Assembly (NCBI GenBank): GCA_905214105.1
Contig: CAJMKK010000002.1
Location: forward strand, 186,001 to 250,000
Reading direction: 5' to 3'
Length of the DNA: 64,000 bases
Origin: an uncultured bacterium
GTDB lineage: Bacteria; Actinomycetota; Coriobacteriia; Coriobacteriales; Coriobacteriaceae
Position 1 is the stretch's first letter. Each line of letters opens with the position of its first letter. Position numbers and translations under genes: made by a program. Shown in pieces: positions 1-8,065 of this stretch. The notes beneath the pieces were generated by a model, which saw nothing but the letters and a program-made list of their open reading frames with translations, was not told where the DNA came from and did no database searches.

Positions 1-1002
1 GAAACCATCAACGTGATTCCCGTCGGCATCCTGTATCTGGATTCAAAGGGCCATCCGTTGCTCATGAACCGCTGCATGCGCAAAAACCTCGCTGAGCTTC
101 ACATGCCCACCGACTTGCACGATATGAGCGGCACATGGAACGGCCTTCGAAAGCTCAGCGCCCAGATGCCCGAGAGCAGCAAAGACCGCGTTCGAATTGA
201 CCTGGATCGCTTTGGTGAGACACGCGCGGTGGTCGAGGTTTCTCCCTCCGAGATTCGCCTGTTTGTGTGCGACGACGTTATGGTTTCGGGTCGCCCCTTG
301 GAGCGCATCATCGGCTTGGACGTGACGGAGTACGCACATGCCCATGACCGCCTGGCGCAAGCCAACCACCTGCTTGAGCTTGCGGGCCAAGAGCTCCAAG
401 CCCAGATCGAAGAAGTCAAAAAAGTTGCTGATAATGCGGCCTATCTGCGTATGCGCGCCCGTGTGCACGATGTGATCGGTCAGCGCCTGTCCATCCTCCA
501 TCGTTATCTTGAGGAGGGGCGCTTGGACGACGAGTCGCTCGAGCAGATCGACCCGCTGCTGCGCTCAATCGCTGCCGATCTGCGCAGCGGGGGCGACACC
601 GAACCGGCAGAGCAACTGGGCGATATCGTCCATGCTTTTGGCCTGGTGAGCGTGCAGATCGATGTTGAGGGTGCGCTGCCTGAGGACGCGCGTGTCGCCG
701 CTGCCTTTTTGCAGATTATCCGCGAGGCCTCGACCAACGCCACCAAGCATGCGCAGGCGCATCGGGTCCATGTGCGCTTGTGGCAGGAGAGGACGGATGC
801 TGACGCCGTCGCGCACATGACGATTTCTAACGACGGGTCCCCGGCCCCCGTATCGTATCGCGAGGGAACGGGAATCCCAGGTATGAGGCATGTCGCGCAA
901 GATCTGGGTGGCAGCCTAGAGGTCCACGCCACCCCGCCCTTTACGCTTACGGTATCCATTCCGCTTAACGCCAACGACACGTCCCAAAGGAGAAACTCAT
1001 GA
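1..1002 (+). CDS. Sensor histidine kinase, NarL/HisKA_3 type (5' end outside window)
   Basis: The reading frame is open to the first base of the window, so the N-terminus is missing. The visible part begins in a PAS-like segment (VIPVGILYLD). Next comes a short coiled linker, then the HisKA_3 dimerisation box RVHDVIGQRLSIL, whose His near residue 150 is the likely phosphorylation site. The C-terminal HATPase has an N-box (REASTNATKHAQ) and a glycine-rich lid (GTGIPGMRHVAQDLGG). The stop codon overlaps the start of the response regulator gene (ATGA), which indicates translational coupling and a two-component pair. The stimulus cannot be told from this fragment. Confidence 0.9.
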   Translation, partial: ETINVIPVGILYLDSKGHPLLMNRCMRKNLAELHMPTDLHDMSGTWNGLRKLSAQMPESSKDRVRIDLDRFGETRAVVEVSPSEIRLFVCDDVMVSGRPLERIIGLDVTEYAHAHDRLAQANHLLELAGQELQAQIEEVKKVADNAAYLRMRARVHDVIGQRLSILHRYLEEGRLDDESLEQIDPLLRSIAADLRSGGDTEPAEQLGDIVHAFGLVSVQIDVEGALPEDARVAAAFLQIIREASTNATKHAQAHRVHVRLWQERTDADAVAHMTISNDGSPAPVSYREGTGIPGMRHVAQDLGGSLEVHATPPFTLTVSIPLNANDTSQRRNS

Positions 1003-1622
1003 TTCGCGTGTTAATTGTCGAAGATCAGGCCATCCTGCGCGAGAGCCTGGCGCGCTCCGTTGGCGACCAGCCCGATATGACCGTCGTTGCCGCGATCGCC
1101 GATGCCTCCGAGGCCTTGGGTGTCGCGCTCAAGGAGCGCCCGGACATGATACTGATGGACGTGTGCACCGAACACGATTCAAACGGCATCGTGGCGGCGG
1201 CACGCATCAAGGAGCAGCTGCCCGAGTGTCGCATCATTATCATGACAGGCATGCCCGAGATCACCTTTGTCGATCAGGCCCGCGAGGCGGGCGTCGATAG
1301 CTTTGTGTACAAGAACGTCGGTATCGACGAGCTGTTCGCCGTGATGCGCTCCACGTTGGCTGGCTACTGCACGTTTCCCAAGCCGCCCGAGAGCATTTTT
1401 TCGGGTACAGCAGCCCTCGACGATGTCGAGCTATCGATTTTGCGCCTTGCCTGCGAGGGCAAAAGTCGTCGCGAGATCGCGGCCGAGCTGTTTATGAGTG
1501 AGGGCACCATCAAGCGCCGCATCTCGGAGATCCTGAGCAAGACCGGCTACGACAACATCATGCGCCTGGCCGTGCATGCGGTGACCGAGGGTAGCATCGT
1601 TCCCAACATGGAGCGCCCGTAA
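999..1622 (+). CDS. Response regulator, NarL/LuxR family
   Basis: This 207-residue protein has an N-terminal receiver domain. It shows the acidic pair E8-D9, the probable phospho-acceptor D54 in LILMD, and a conserved Lys in FVYKN. A C-terminal LuxR-type helix-turn-helix follows (LACEGKSRREIAAELFMSEG). It overlaps the upstream kinase gene by four bases, so the kinase most likely phosphorylates it. It should bind DNA as a dimer when phosphorylated; its targets are unknown. A strong hairpin follows the stop codon. Confidence 0.93.
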   Translation: MIRVLIVEDQAILRESLARSVGDQPDMTVVAAIADASEALGVALKERPDMILMDVCTEHDSNGIVAAARIKEQLPECRIIIMTGMPEITFVDQAREAGVDSFVYKNVGIDELFAVMRSTLAGYCTFPKPPESIFSGTAALDDVELSILRLACEGKSRREIAAELFMSEGTIKRRISEILSKTGYDNIMRLAVHAVTEGSIVPNMERP

Positions 1623-1660
1623 TCGACGCGCTCACCCGTGTTCCGGCGCCGCAAGGATAG

Positions 1661-1697
1661 GCCGCCCACCGTTTCGCATCTAAAAACGGCGGGCGGC
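1661..1697. terminator. Hairpin after response regulator gene
   Basis: An inverted repeat with arms GCCGCCCACCGTTT and AAACGGCGGGCGGC (one mismatch) encloses a loop of about eight bases, 39 bases after the response regulator stop. It has no strong T-run. It probably ends the two-component transcript. Confidence 0.55.
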
Positions 1698-1730
1698 CTG
1701 CTTGTATGGGCAGTGCTGTCGGCATAAAGC

Positions 1731-1765
1731 GACGGGGCCGCAGGATCATCTCCTGCGGCCCCGTC
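1731..1765 (-). terminator. Hairpin terminator for the minus-strand lipoprotein gene
   Basis: An almost perfect GC-rich stem (CGGGGCCGCAGGA / TCCTGCGGCCCCG) encloses a five-base loop. It lies between two convergent genes and can serve either strand, mainly the minus-strand gene ending at 1814. Confidence 0.6.
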
Positions 1766-1813
1766 TGGTGTGCGCGGATGTGTCCGCCAATCCGCGGCTG
1801 TCGTGGTCTACCG

Positions 1814-2656
1814 CTACGCGATGGTTGCGCTGTAGGAGGCGACGTCCTCGTAGGAATCGGTCAGGTAGGCGTCGATGCCGATGGTCGTGTTGACCAGGTC
1901 GTCAAGGCTGTCAAGCTCGCTGCTCGAGAACGTGAATTCCTCGGTGGCGTTGGTGCCGGGCATCAGGTGAGCCGAGAACCAGGGTTCCTTCATGGTGCCG
2001 TTGATGTTGGTCTTGCCGGAAGGAGCGTAGAAGGTCAGGTCCTTGTCGCTCTTGTTGGTGATGTTGACGACAAAACCGATGTCGCCCCACTCGTCCTTGA
2101 ACTTCTCGGTGATGGTGATGGTGCACAGGTCGTCATCGGCAACGGTGACGGCGGGGGAGATTTCAATCTTCTGGACGTCGTCGTCTTCGACGGCCTCGTC
2201 GATCTCTTCTTCCTTCTCGGCCGCCTCGCGATCCTTCTTCACCGTGCCGGACAGGTCCTTGTCGGACTTGGTAAAGACAAGATTGCCGTCATCCTCTTCG
2301 AGGATGAGCTTGCCGTCCTTGAGCTTCATGTCATGCGACTCGTCTTCGGCGGTGATGGTTACGGTGGTGGCGTCCTTTGCCTCCCATTTAAGGTCGACGA
2401 CTTCAAGGAACAGGTCGAGGGCACCTGTACCGTCCTCATCGAGAATCAGGACGCAGTGCACACCCCAATCCTCGAGCATCTTCATGTACTCATCGGTCAG
2501 TTCTTCGCCCTCCAGGGTTCCACCCGAGAGTTCCCAGCTGCCGACGAAGTTGGCCTTGGGGTCTTTGCCGCCGCCGCTGCAGCCCGTCAGGGCAAAGGCG
2601 AGCGCAAGGACGCATGTCAGAAATGCGAGTACGGACTTTTTGAACGTTGTCTTCAT
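1814..2656 (-). CDS. Putative lipoprotein of unknown function
   Basis: The 280-residue product begins MKTTFKKSVLAFLTC and has a lipobox LTGC with the modified Cys at about residue 26, followed by a Gly/Ser linker. It should be an extracytoplasmic lipoprotein. The chosen ATG at 2656 has a perfect upstream AAGGAGG; the longer open frame has no signal peptide at its start. The middle is acidic and lysine-rich. The C-terminal hundred residues look like a beta-sandwich of the kind seen in DUF4352/DUF5067-type lipoproteins (GFVVNITNKSDKDLTF), but no family is firmly recognised. It is the last gene of a minus-strand series with the SPFH gene, 80 bases downstream of it. Confidence 0.8.
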   Translation of the reverse strand: MKTTFKKSVLAFLTCVLALAFALTGCSGGGKDPKANFVGSWELSGGTLEGEELTDEYMKMLEDWGVHCVLILDEDGTGALDLFLEVVDLKWEAKDATTVTITAEDESHDMKLKDGKLILEEDDGNLVFTKSDKDLSGTVKKDREAAEKEEEIDEAVEDDDVQKIEISPAVTVADDDLCTITITEKFKDEWGDIGFVVNITNKSDKDLTFYAPSGKTNINGTMKEPWFSAHLMPGTNATEEFTFSSSELDSLDDLVNTTIGIDAYLTDSYEDVASYSATIA

Positions 2657-2736
2657 GGTGTCCTCCTTTATCGAACGAAACCCATAGAAGCAAATGCGGG
2701 GGTGGCGGATCCCCCGCCAATTACCAGATAGAGGGG

Positions 2737-3978
2737 CTAGGGCCTGGGCGTTCCGCAGTTGCTGCAGAACTTGCCGCCGTTTTCGCTGCCGCAGTTGGGG
2801 CAGAACCACTTGGCCGGTGCCGGGGCGGGTGCGGGACTGCCACACTCGGAGCAGAACTTGCCGGTGTTGGTGGCGCCGCAGCTGCAGGTCCATGTGCCGG
2901 CCGCGGGAGCAGCGGCGGGAGCCGGTGCGGGAGCGGGTGCCGGAGCCGGCTGCGGGGCGGCCTGCTGCTGTGCCTGGCCGGCGGCGAACAGCTGGCTGGC
3001 GTTCATGCCGCCCATGCCACCTGCCATGCCCATGCCCATAAAGCCTGCCATCGCGCCGTTGGGATTGGCGGCTGCCGCGCGCATTGCGTCGCTCTGGGCG
3101 CTGGCAATGTTGGCTGCCGCCATGGTGGGATCGCGCATGACTGCGGCCTTCTGCAGGTCCTTGATCATCTGCTCGTCTTCTTGCGAGGCTGCGATGGAGT
3201 TGACGCCAAAGCTCACGATCTCGACGCCGCGCAGGTCACGCCAATCGGCAGAGAGGACCTCGTTGAGCGCGCGGGCGAGCTCGGTGGTGTGGCCGGGGAT
3301 GGCGCTGTAGCGGATGCCCATTTCCGAGATCTTGGCAAAGGCGGGCTGCAGGGCGGTGAGCAGCTCGGACTTAAGCTGGCTGTCGATCTTGTCGCGCGTG
3401 TAGCTATCGGTCACGTTGCCGCACACGTTGGTGTAGAACAGCAGCGGGTTGGTGATGCGGTACGAGTACTCGCCGTTGCAGCGCACGGAGATGTCAACGT
3501 CCAGGCCAATGTTGTTATCGACCACGCGGAAGGGCACGGGCGAGGCGGTGCCGTACTTGTTGCCGATGATTTCCTTGGTGTTGATGAAGTAGACACGCTG
3601 GTCCTTGCCCGCGTCGCCGCCAAAGGTAAAGCGGCTGCCGATATTGGCGAAGGTTTCCTTGATGGAATCGCCCAGGTTGCCGCTAAAGACGCTCGGCTCG
3701 CTGCCGGTATCGAAGACGAACTCACCAGGCTCCAGCGCGACTTCGATGATCTTGCCGTTTTGCACCACGAGCATGCCCTGGCCGTCGTTGACGGCGATGA
3801 CCGAGCCGTTGGAGATGACGTTGTCCTCGCCGCGCGTGTTGGAGCTGCGGCCACCGGTGCGTTTGCTGCCCTTGCAGGCCAAGACGTCAGCAGGCATCGA
3901 TTCGCAGTAGATAAATTCCTTCCACTGGTCGGCCATGACGCCGCCGGCAGCTCCCAATCCAGCTTTCAAGAGTCCCAT
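2737..3978 (-). CDS. SPFH-domain protein with C-terminal zinc ribbons (YdjI-like)
   Basis: This 413-residue protein resembles the SPFH/virion-core family that includes Bacillus YdjI. Residues 1-310 carry the SPFH core (GEFVFDTGSEPSVFSG; GVNSIAASQEDEQMIKDLQ). A Met/Gly- then Pro/Ala-rich linker follows, and two CxxC zinc ribbons close the protein (CSCG..CSECG and CPNCG..CSNCG). In Bacillus, YdjI is brought to the membrane by companion membrane proteins and helps recruit a PspA homologue under envelope stress. The upstream neighbour here is a zinc-ribbon membrane protein, which fits such a complex. The ATG follows a GAAAGGAAG ribosome binding site. Confidence 0.82.
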   Translation of the reverse strand: MGLLKAGLGAAGGVMADQWKEFIYCESMPADVLACKGSKRTGGRSSNTRGEDNVISNGSVIAVNDGQGMLVVQNGKIIEVALEPGEFVFDTGSEPSVFSGNLGDSIKETFANIGSRFTFGGDAGKDQRVYFINTKEIIGNKYGTASPVPFRVVDNNIGLDVDISVRCNGEYSYRITNPLLFYTNVCGNVTDSYTRDKIDSQLKSELLTALQPAFAKISEMGIRYSAIPGHTTELARALNEVLSADWRDLRGVEIVSFGVNSIAASQEDEQMIKDLQKAAVMRDPTMAAANIASAQSDAMRAAAANPNGAMAGFMGMGMAGGMGGMNASQLFAAGQAQQQAAPQPAPAPAPAPAPAAAPAAGTWTCSCGATNTGKFCSECGSPAPAPAPAKWFCPNCGSENGGKFCSNCGTPRP

Positions 3979-4026
3979 GGTGATCTTCCTTTCTCGTCAA
4001 AGGCCGGGTGGTATTGGTCGGATTGC

Positions 4027-5349
4027 TTAGTCGTCCTTGTCGTCTTTCATGACAACGGTGGTCTCGGTGTGGCTGAAGGTGTCGTGCTTCTCGGTCAGGT
4101 CGAGCTCGCCGCAGTACTCGTCGGCGTGGGTGGCCTCGTTGGCCGTCTTGAGCTGGCCTACCAGTAGCACGTCTCCGATAATCACGATGATCAGCGGCGC
4201 GATGATGTTGATGAGGATGCCCTCGATATCAAAGGCGAGGTAATCCGGATCGAAGGCGTTCTCGCCCATAAAGAGAATCTGGGAGAGGACAAATCCGATC
4301 ACAAAGAACAGCACCGAGGCGATGGCGAGCTTGGGCTTGGAACAGGGGAGCTCGCCGACCAAGCGGCCGGTCTGGCCGTTCATGGCAAACAGGTAGCTCT
4401 TGCCGTTCCATGAGGTGGAGAGCATCCAGACGGGGAACAGGGCGTAGTCGCTGTCTTCCCAGGTGTAGTCGAGCTGCTTGCTTTCGACCGTGGCATCGTC
4501 GTATTCGTCGACGACAGTCTCGCGCAGGGCCGAGATCGTGCTTTCTTCCATACGGCGCTCGGCGCGCGCCTTGCAGGTCTCGCGGTCCTCGTCGTAACGG
4601 TTGGCGATGTAGCCGGGCATATATGCGACCGAGAACGGACGCAGCGCGTCGTAGTCAAACGGCTCGATGGCGTCCATGTGGCCGTCGGGCATCTTGGACG
4701 ATCCGTCGACGGGCACGCGCTTAAACGAGATATTGCCCTTGCGATAGGCATCGTAGTGGTCGGTGGTCGTGACGGTGCGGTCGGATTCCTCGGTCACGGT
4801 CTCGTTGGTCGCGTCAAAGTACACTTCGCCGTCAACGCGGGCACCGTAGAGCCAAAACGGCACGTAGACACCTTGGACCTCGTCGATGTGGTTGCCGGTG
4901 ACAAAGCTCTTGGGCAGCAAGATTTTGCCTTTGTAGTGTTCCTTGAGTGCGGCCGTGACGTCGTCGCGCCCGAGCTTAAACGGAATCACCAGGTCGGGCG
5001 AGAAGTCGCCAGAGAGCTGGCCGGGCGCCACGGCGGAGTTACCGCAGTACGGGCAGGTGGTGACGGCGACAGTGCCGTCGGACACGAGCTCGGCGCCGCA
5101 CGACGAGCAGATGTAGCCGGCGTTTTGGGCGAGCTCCTGCACGGCATCGTCGGCAGCAGGTTTGGGAGCTGCGGCTGCGGCATCGGCTTTGGCGTCGGCC
5201 TTGTCCTGGCGCTCGCGATAGAGGGCCTCGACTTCTTCGACTTCAAAGCGTGAGTCACAGTAGTCGCAGACGAGCTTTTGCTCGGCGCTGGCAAAATGCA
5301 GGGGACCACCGCAGGCAGGGCACTGATAGTTAACGCTCTCGAAGGCCAT
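4027..5349 (-). CDS. Zinc-ribbon membrane protein (YdjG-like)
   Basis: This 440-residue protein opens with a zinc ribbon (CPACGG then CDYC, residues 10-33). A second ribbon sits near residues 82-101 (CSSCGAEL, CPYCGNSAV). A large soluble middle domain includes YVPFWLYGARVDGEVYF. Two hydrophobic helices near the C-terminus (ASVLFFVIGFVLSQILF and INIIAPLIIVIIGDVLL) anchor it in the membrane. The architecture matches TFIIB-type zinc-ribbon membrane proteins found beside SPFH proteins. It starts 24 bases after the end of the full-length reading frame of the DUF4428 gene and lies 48 bases before the SPFH gene, so the three are probably one operon. Confidence 0.8.
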   Translation of the reverse strand: MAFESVNYQCPACGGPLHFASAEQKLVCDYCDSRFEVEEVEALYRERQDKADAKADAAAAAPKPAADDAVQELAQNAGYICSSCGAELVSDGTVAVTTCPYCGNSAVAPGQLSGDFSPDLVIPFKLGRDDVTAALKEHYKGKILLPKSFVTGNHIDEVQGVYVPFWLYGARVDGEVYFDATNETVTEESDRTVTTTDHYDAYRKGNISFKRVPVDGSSKMPDGHMDAIEPFDYDALRPFSVAYMPGYIANRYDEDRETCKARAERRMEESTISALRETVVDEYDDATVESKQLDYTWEDSDYALFPVWMLSTSWNGKSYLFAMNGQTGRLVGELPCSKPKLAIASVLFFVIGFVLSQILFMGENAFDPDYLAFDIEGILINIIAPLIIVIIGDVLLVGQLKTANEATHADEYCGELDLTEKHDTFSHTETTVVMKDDKDD

Positions 5350-5373
5350 GATCGGTCCTTTCCGTGCCGGAGG

Positions 5374-5511
5374 CTATGCGCCGATGGCGCCGCCGCAGTA
5401 TTCGCAGCGCCCACTGGCATCGGGAATGGTGGTGGCTCCGCAGAAGGGGCAGGTCACCGCGGTCTTGGGGGCCTTGGCGGCCACGACGCTGTCGCGCGTC
5501 TCCTGGCGCAG
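5374..5511 (-). other. Severed zinc-ribbon tail of the DUF4428 gene
   Basis: Read in the frame of the upstream gene, this stretch encodes LRQETRDSVVAA, then CPFCG and CEYCGG, and ends at a TAG at 5374-5376. The CxxC-x(n)-CxxC zinc ribbon closely resembles those in the neighbouring genes, and the next gene starts only 24 bases later. Both points argue that this was coding until recently. Confidence 0.75.
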
Positions 5512-6111
5512 CTACACCAGCGCGTCGCGGACCTCGGTTGCCTGGCGCTTGGCCTCGCGGTATTCGATGGAGCCGCGCTGATCGATGGTGGAGTCGTTTA
5601 CGCGCAGGTCGATCTCGGTAAAGTACGGCGTGTTGACGTGAATGGTCAGATTAAAGTCGTAATCCAGGTCGTAGCGCGGCGGGTTGTAGCTCTCGCGCTC
5701 GCCGTCCTTGGTCTCGCGATAGATTTCGGTGCGATGCTCGTCGATATCCATATCGCAGCCGAGTACCTGCGAGAACTCGATGATGTCGGGATTGGCGTCG
5801 CGCCAGCGGCTCTGCGAGGTAATGATCAGCAGGCCCGCGTCCTCGTCGAGCATGATGTTGGTGCGCCCGGCAGAAAGCGTGCGCGTGGGGTTGAACGACG
5901 CCAGGCGCTCGGCATTGGCCTCGCGGTAGGCGAGCTGCTCGCGGATATCGTCCGCGGTGCTGGAGCGATAGCCGTGAAAGTAGGGGGAGAGCTTGCCGGC
6001 GCACTCTTTGCACAGGTAGCCTTCATTGATTTTTGTCTTACCTAGAAGCCCCAGCTCGGTACCGCAAATCGCGCACTCTTTCTTCTCGAACATCTTGTCA
6101 AAGAAGCCCAT
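5512..6111 (-). CDS. DUF4428-domain protein, C-terminus cut off by an in-frame TAG
   Basis: The 199-residue product begins MGFFDKMFEKKECAICG, a zinc-binding CxxC pair typical of DUF4428, with a second pair CKEC. The rest is a beta-rich domain found in small Gram-positive proteins near SPFH genes. The ATG has a GGGAGG site. The frame stops at TAG (5512-5514) just after RDALV. The same frame then continues for 45 more codons and encodes a clear zinc ribbon before stopping again at 5374. The natural protein was therefore probably 244-245 residues with zinc ribbons at both ends. Either the gene carries a nonsense mutation or the base is a sequencing error. Confidence 0.8.
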   Translation of the reverse strand: MGFFDKMFEKKECAICGTELGLLGKTKINEGYLCKECAGKLSPYFHGYRSSTADDIREQLAYREANAERLASFNPTRTLSAGRTNIMLDEDAGLLIITSQSRWRDANPDIIEFSQVLGCDMDIDEHRTEIYRETKDGERESYNPPRYDLDYDFNLTIHVNTPYFTEIDLRVNDSTIDQRGSIEYREAKRQATEVRDALV

Positions 6112-6234
6112 GGCTGCCTCCCATCAACTGGTAGCGTGTGTCACTTTTGATGATGGGGGAGTGCGCGATCTTTCACGATACCCAGACGGCTCAACGAGTC
6201 TCCTCAACTGGGACACATGGCCCATTTTTCCTAC

Positions 6235-6260
6235 TCATTGGGGACACTCTTTGTCGAATG
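6235..6260. repeat. Fragment of the TCATTGGGGAC repeat family
   Basis: CTCATTGGGGACACTC occurs here within the gap between the DUF4428 and DUF1593 genes. The same TCATTGGGGAC core appears at 12969, 22578, 22605, 31450, 53202 and 53338. Nothing else was recognised in 6112-6291. Confidence 0.5.
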
Positions 6261-6291
6261 CGGCGGCTGCCGAATGTGGGCGCCGTTCTTG

Positions 6292-7803
6292 CTATGCCAC
6301 GGTCACGGCGATCTGGGCGTAGCGGGTGCAGGGGCGCTCGGCGCGCGTCTGCACGGTAAGCGTGAGTACGAAGCGGTCACCGGGCTGCGCGTCGGCGGGC
6401 ACGATGAAAGCGGTGTCCACCGTGCATTCTTGCCACATCGACAGATCCTGGACGCCTGCATAGCTCGATGGGTCTACGGCCACATCCCAATGTGCATCGA
6501 AGCCCTTGTCGTCGGGGTCGACGATGGTTGCCGCAAGGGCGACGCGCTCGCCGGCTGCGGCGCTACGGTCGGCCGTGACCTCGACAACATGTGCCGGATG
6601 CGAGCAGATGGCCGGATCATGGGCGCACCATTGCGCGCGGGCGGCAAAGTTTTCCTGATAGGCACGCAGATAGGGATTGAGATTGTCGTCTGCGGGCGTG
6701 CCGATGGAGGCAAAACCGGCGGGCGCGCTCGCATCGGGGTGTCCATCAAGAAACATGCGGCCCAGCAGCGTATCGAAGTCGCGGTCGTCGATGCCGCGCA
6801 GGCCAAACGGCAGCAGTGGAATATAGGTCATGCTGTCGCCTTCGGCCATAAAGTCGCCGCGCTCAAACTGCACCGCGGGCATGCCTTCCAGGCCCCAATC
6901 CAGGCGGGCATGCTTGCCAAACTGAAAGCGCTCGGGTTCGTTTTCGTAGACCTTACCATCGCCATAGAGCATATAGCGTGCCATGAGGGGGCCGTTGCCC
7001 TGCGTGAGATTCTGCTCGGGCCAGGGAGCCTTAAACAGCGGCAGCGTATCGGGCTGAGCTGTTTTGGCGTCGAAATAGTTGCCATACATATAGGGCGTAC
7101 GCCAAAAGATGAGCTCGGGAAAGAGCTCGCGCCCATGGTCGAGCCACGAGTTGTCCTGTCCCACGCCATCGGCAACGCCCATCACGCGCACCTTCTGATA
7201 GACCTGCTGCTGCACGGCGGGCCACTCGGGCGTGGCGCGATAGCGCTCGGCAATACTCATGAGGGCGCGAACGATCGTATTCATACCACCCCAGCTGAGC
7301 AACCATAACGTACGCGGATCATCATCCAGAATCGCCTGCGCAATTACGCGAGACCCCTCAGTTTCCTCAGTCACATCACCCTCAAAGGCAACATTTCCCA
7401 CAAACGTACGCTCGATCATCTGGGCAGGCGTGGGAAACGGCGGTTCACCGGCGGCGTCCGCATTTGCCTGCAACTGCGGCCAAGCCTGGGCATATTCATT
7501 ACTCCAGAGACTCTCAATCCAATGCTCGGGAAACGGCCGATACTCACGAAGCTCGCCGGCTAGCGGATCGGGCTCATGAGGCACAACAGCCCACTCATAA
7601 GAGCGCCGCCCTTTGGTCCGCCAATGCGAATTCACCTCGCCGAGCGTATGAACCCCATCCCCAAGAAAGTGATACTGCGAAGCCGTATACACCACAGCCT
7701 GAACATCAAGCAAGTTGAGATACAGAGCCAAATGAACAAGCGAGTTCATATCGTCGACTTCCATATCGGTAGTAACAATCACCCGAGTCAACTTCTGGGA
7801 CAT
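6292..7803 (-). CDS. DUF1593 (nucleoside-hydrolase-like) protein
   Basis: The 503-residue protein starts MSQKLTRVIVTTDMEVDDMNS. The acidic cluster TDMEVDD resembles the metal-binding N-terminus of nucleoside hydrolases and matches DUF1593, a domain of putative polysaccharide-associated proteins such as Sde_0182. The C-terminal hundred residues form an Ig-like sandwich (DRSAAAGERVALAATIVDPD), also usual in the family. No signal peptide is seen, so it is probably cytoplasmic. The ATG at 7803 has a GGAG eight bases upstream and was preferred to a start eight codons earlier. It lies in a carbohydrate locus with an esterase, a PTS and a DUF4038 glycosidase. The substrate is unknown. Confidence 0.78.
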   Translation of the reverse strand: MSQKLTRVIVTTDMEVDDMNSLVHLALYLNLLDVQAVVYTASQYHFLGDGVHTLGEVNSHWRTKGRRSYEWAVVPHEPDPLAGELREYRPFPEHWIESLWSNEYAQAWPQLQANADAAGEPPFPTPAQMIERTFVGNVAFEGDVTEETEGSRVIAQAILDDDPRTLWLLSWGGMNTIVRALMSIAERYRATPEWPAVQQQVYQKVRVMGVADGVGQDNSWLDHGRELFPELIFWRTPYMYGNYFDAKTAQPDTLPLFKAPWPEQNLTQGNGPLMARYMLYGDGKVYENEPERFQFGKHARLDWGLEGMPAVQFERGDFMAEGDSMTYIPLLPFGLRGIDDRDFDTLLGRMFLDGHPDASAPAGFASIGTPADDNLNPYLRAYQENFAARAQWCAHDPAICSHPAHVVEVTADRSAAAGERVALAATIVDPDDKGFDAHWDVAVDPSSYAGVQDLSMWQECTVDTAFIVPADAQPGDRFVLTLTVQTRAERPCTRYAQIAVTVA

Positions 7804-7931
7804 AGGAACAGCTCCAATCAAAATCAATTCAGCCAGTTACGCGCAAGGCAAGACGGGACCCATGCCCCCATCGCCACCGACCCGGCGGCCCGCTAGAAGC
7901 GGCCGGCCAGGGTCACGGCAACGTCAACGCA

Positions 7932-8054
7932 GCGGGGACCGGGGTTTAGTCTTGCAAACATTCCGCAGGGGGCATGGGCAGGCGCAGCGCGAAGCGCAAA
8001 GCGCCAGCCCATGCATGCCCGAGGACGTTTGCAAGACTAAACCCCGGTCCCCGC
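7932..8054. repeat. Long inverted repeat between two minus-strand genes
   Basis: Twenty-eight-base arms at 7932-7959 and 8027-8054 are perfect reverse complements, beginning GCGGGGACCGGGG and ending CCCCGGTCCCCGC. An inner imperfect repeat (GGGCATGGGCAGGCGC with GCGCCAGCCCATG) extends the structure. It sits between the esterase stop and the DUF1593 start. It may be a repetitive palindrome or a strong transcript end. Confidence 0.75.
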
Positions 8055-8065
8055 GATGGGAGGGC

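Noticed and set aside
1706..2731. A 341-codon plus-strand frame over the lipoprotein gene
   Set aside because: It is the complement of a well-supported lipoprotein gene with signal peptide and ribosome binding site.
7860..8060. Possible small RNA gene in the long inverted repeat
   Set aside because: No promoter is visible and the structure is equally explained as a repetitive palindrome.
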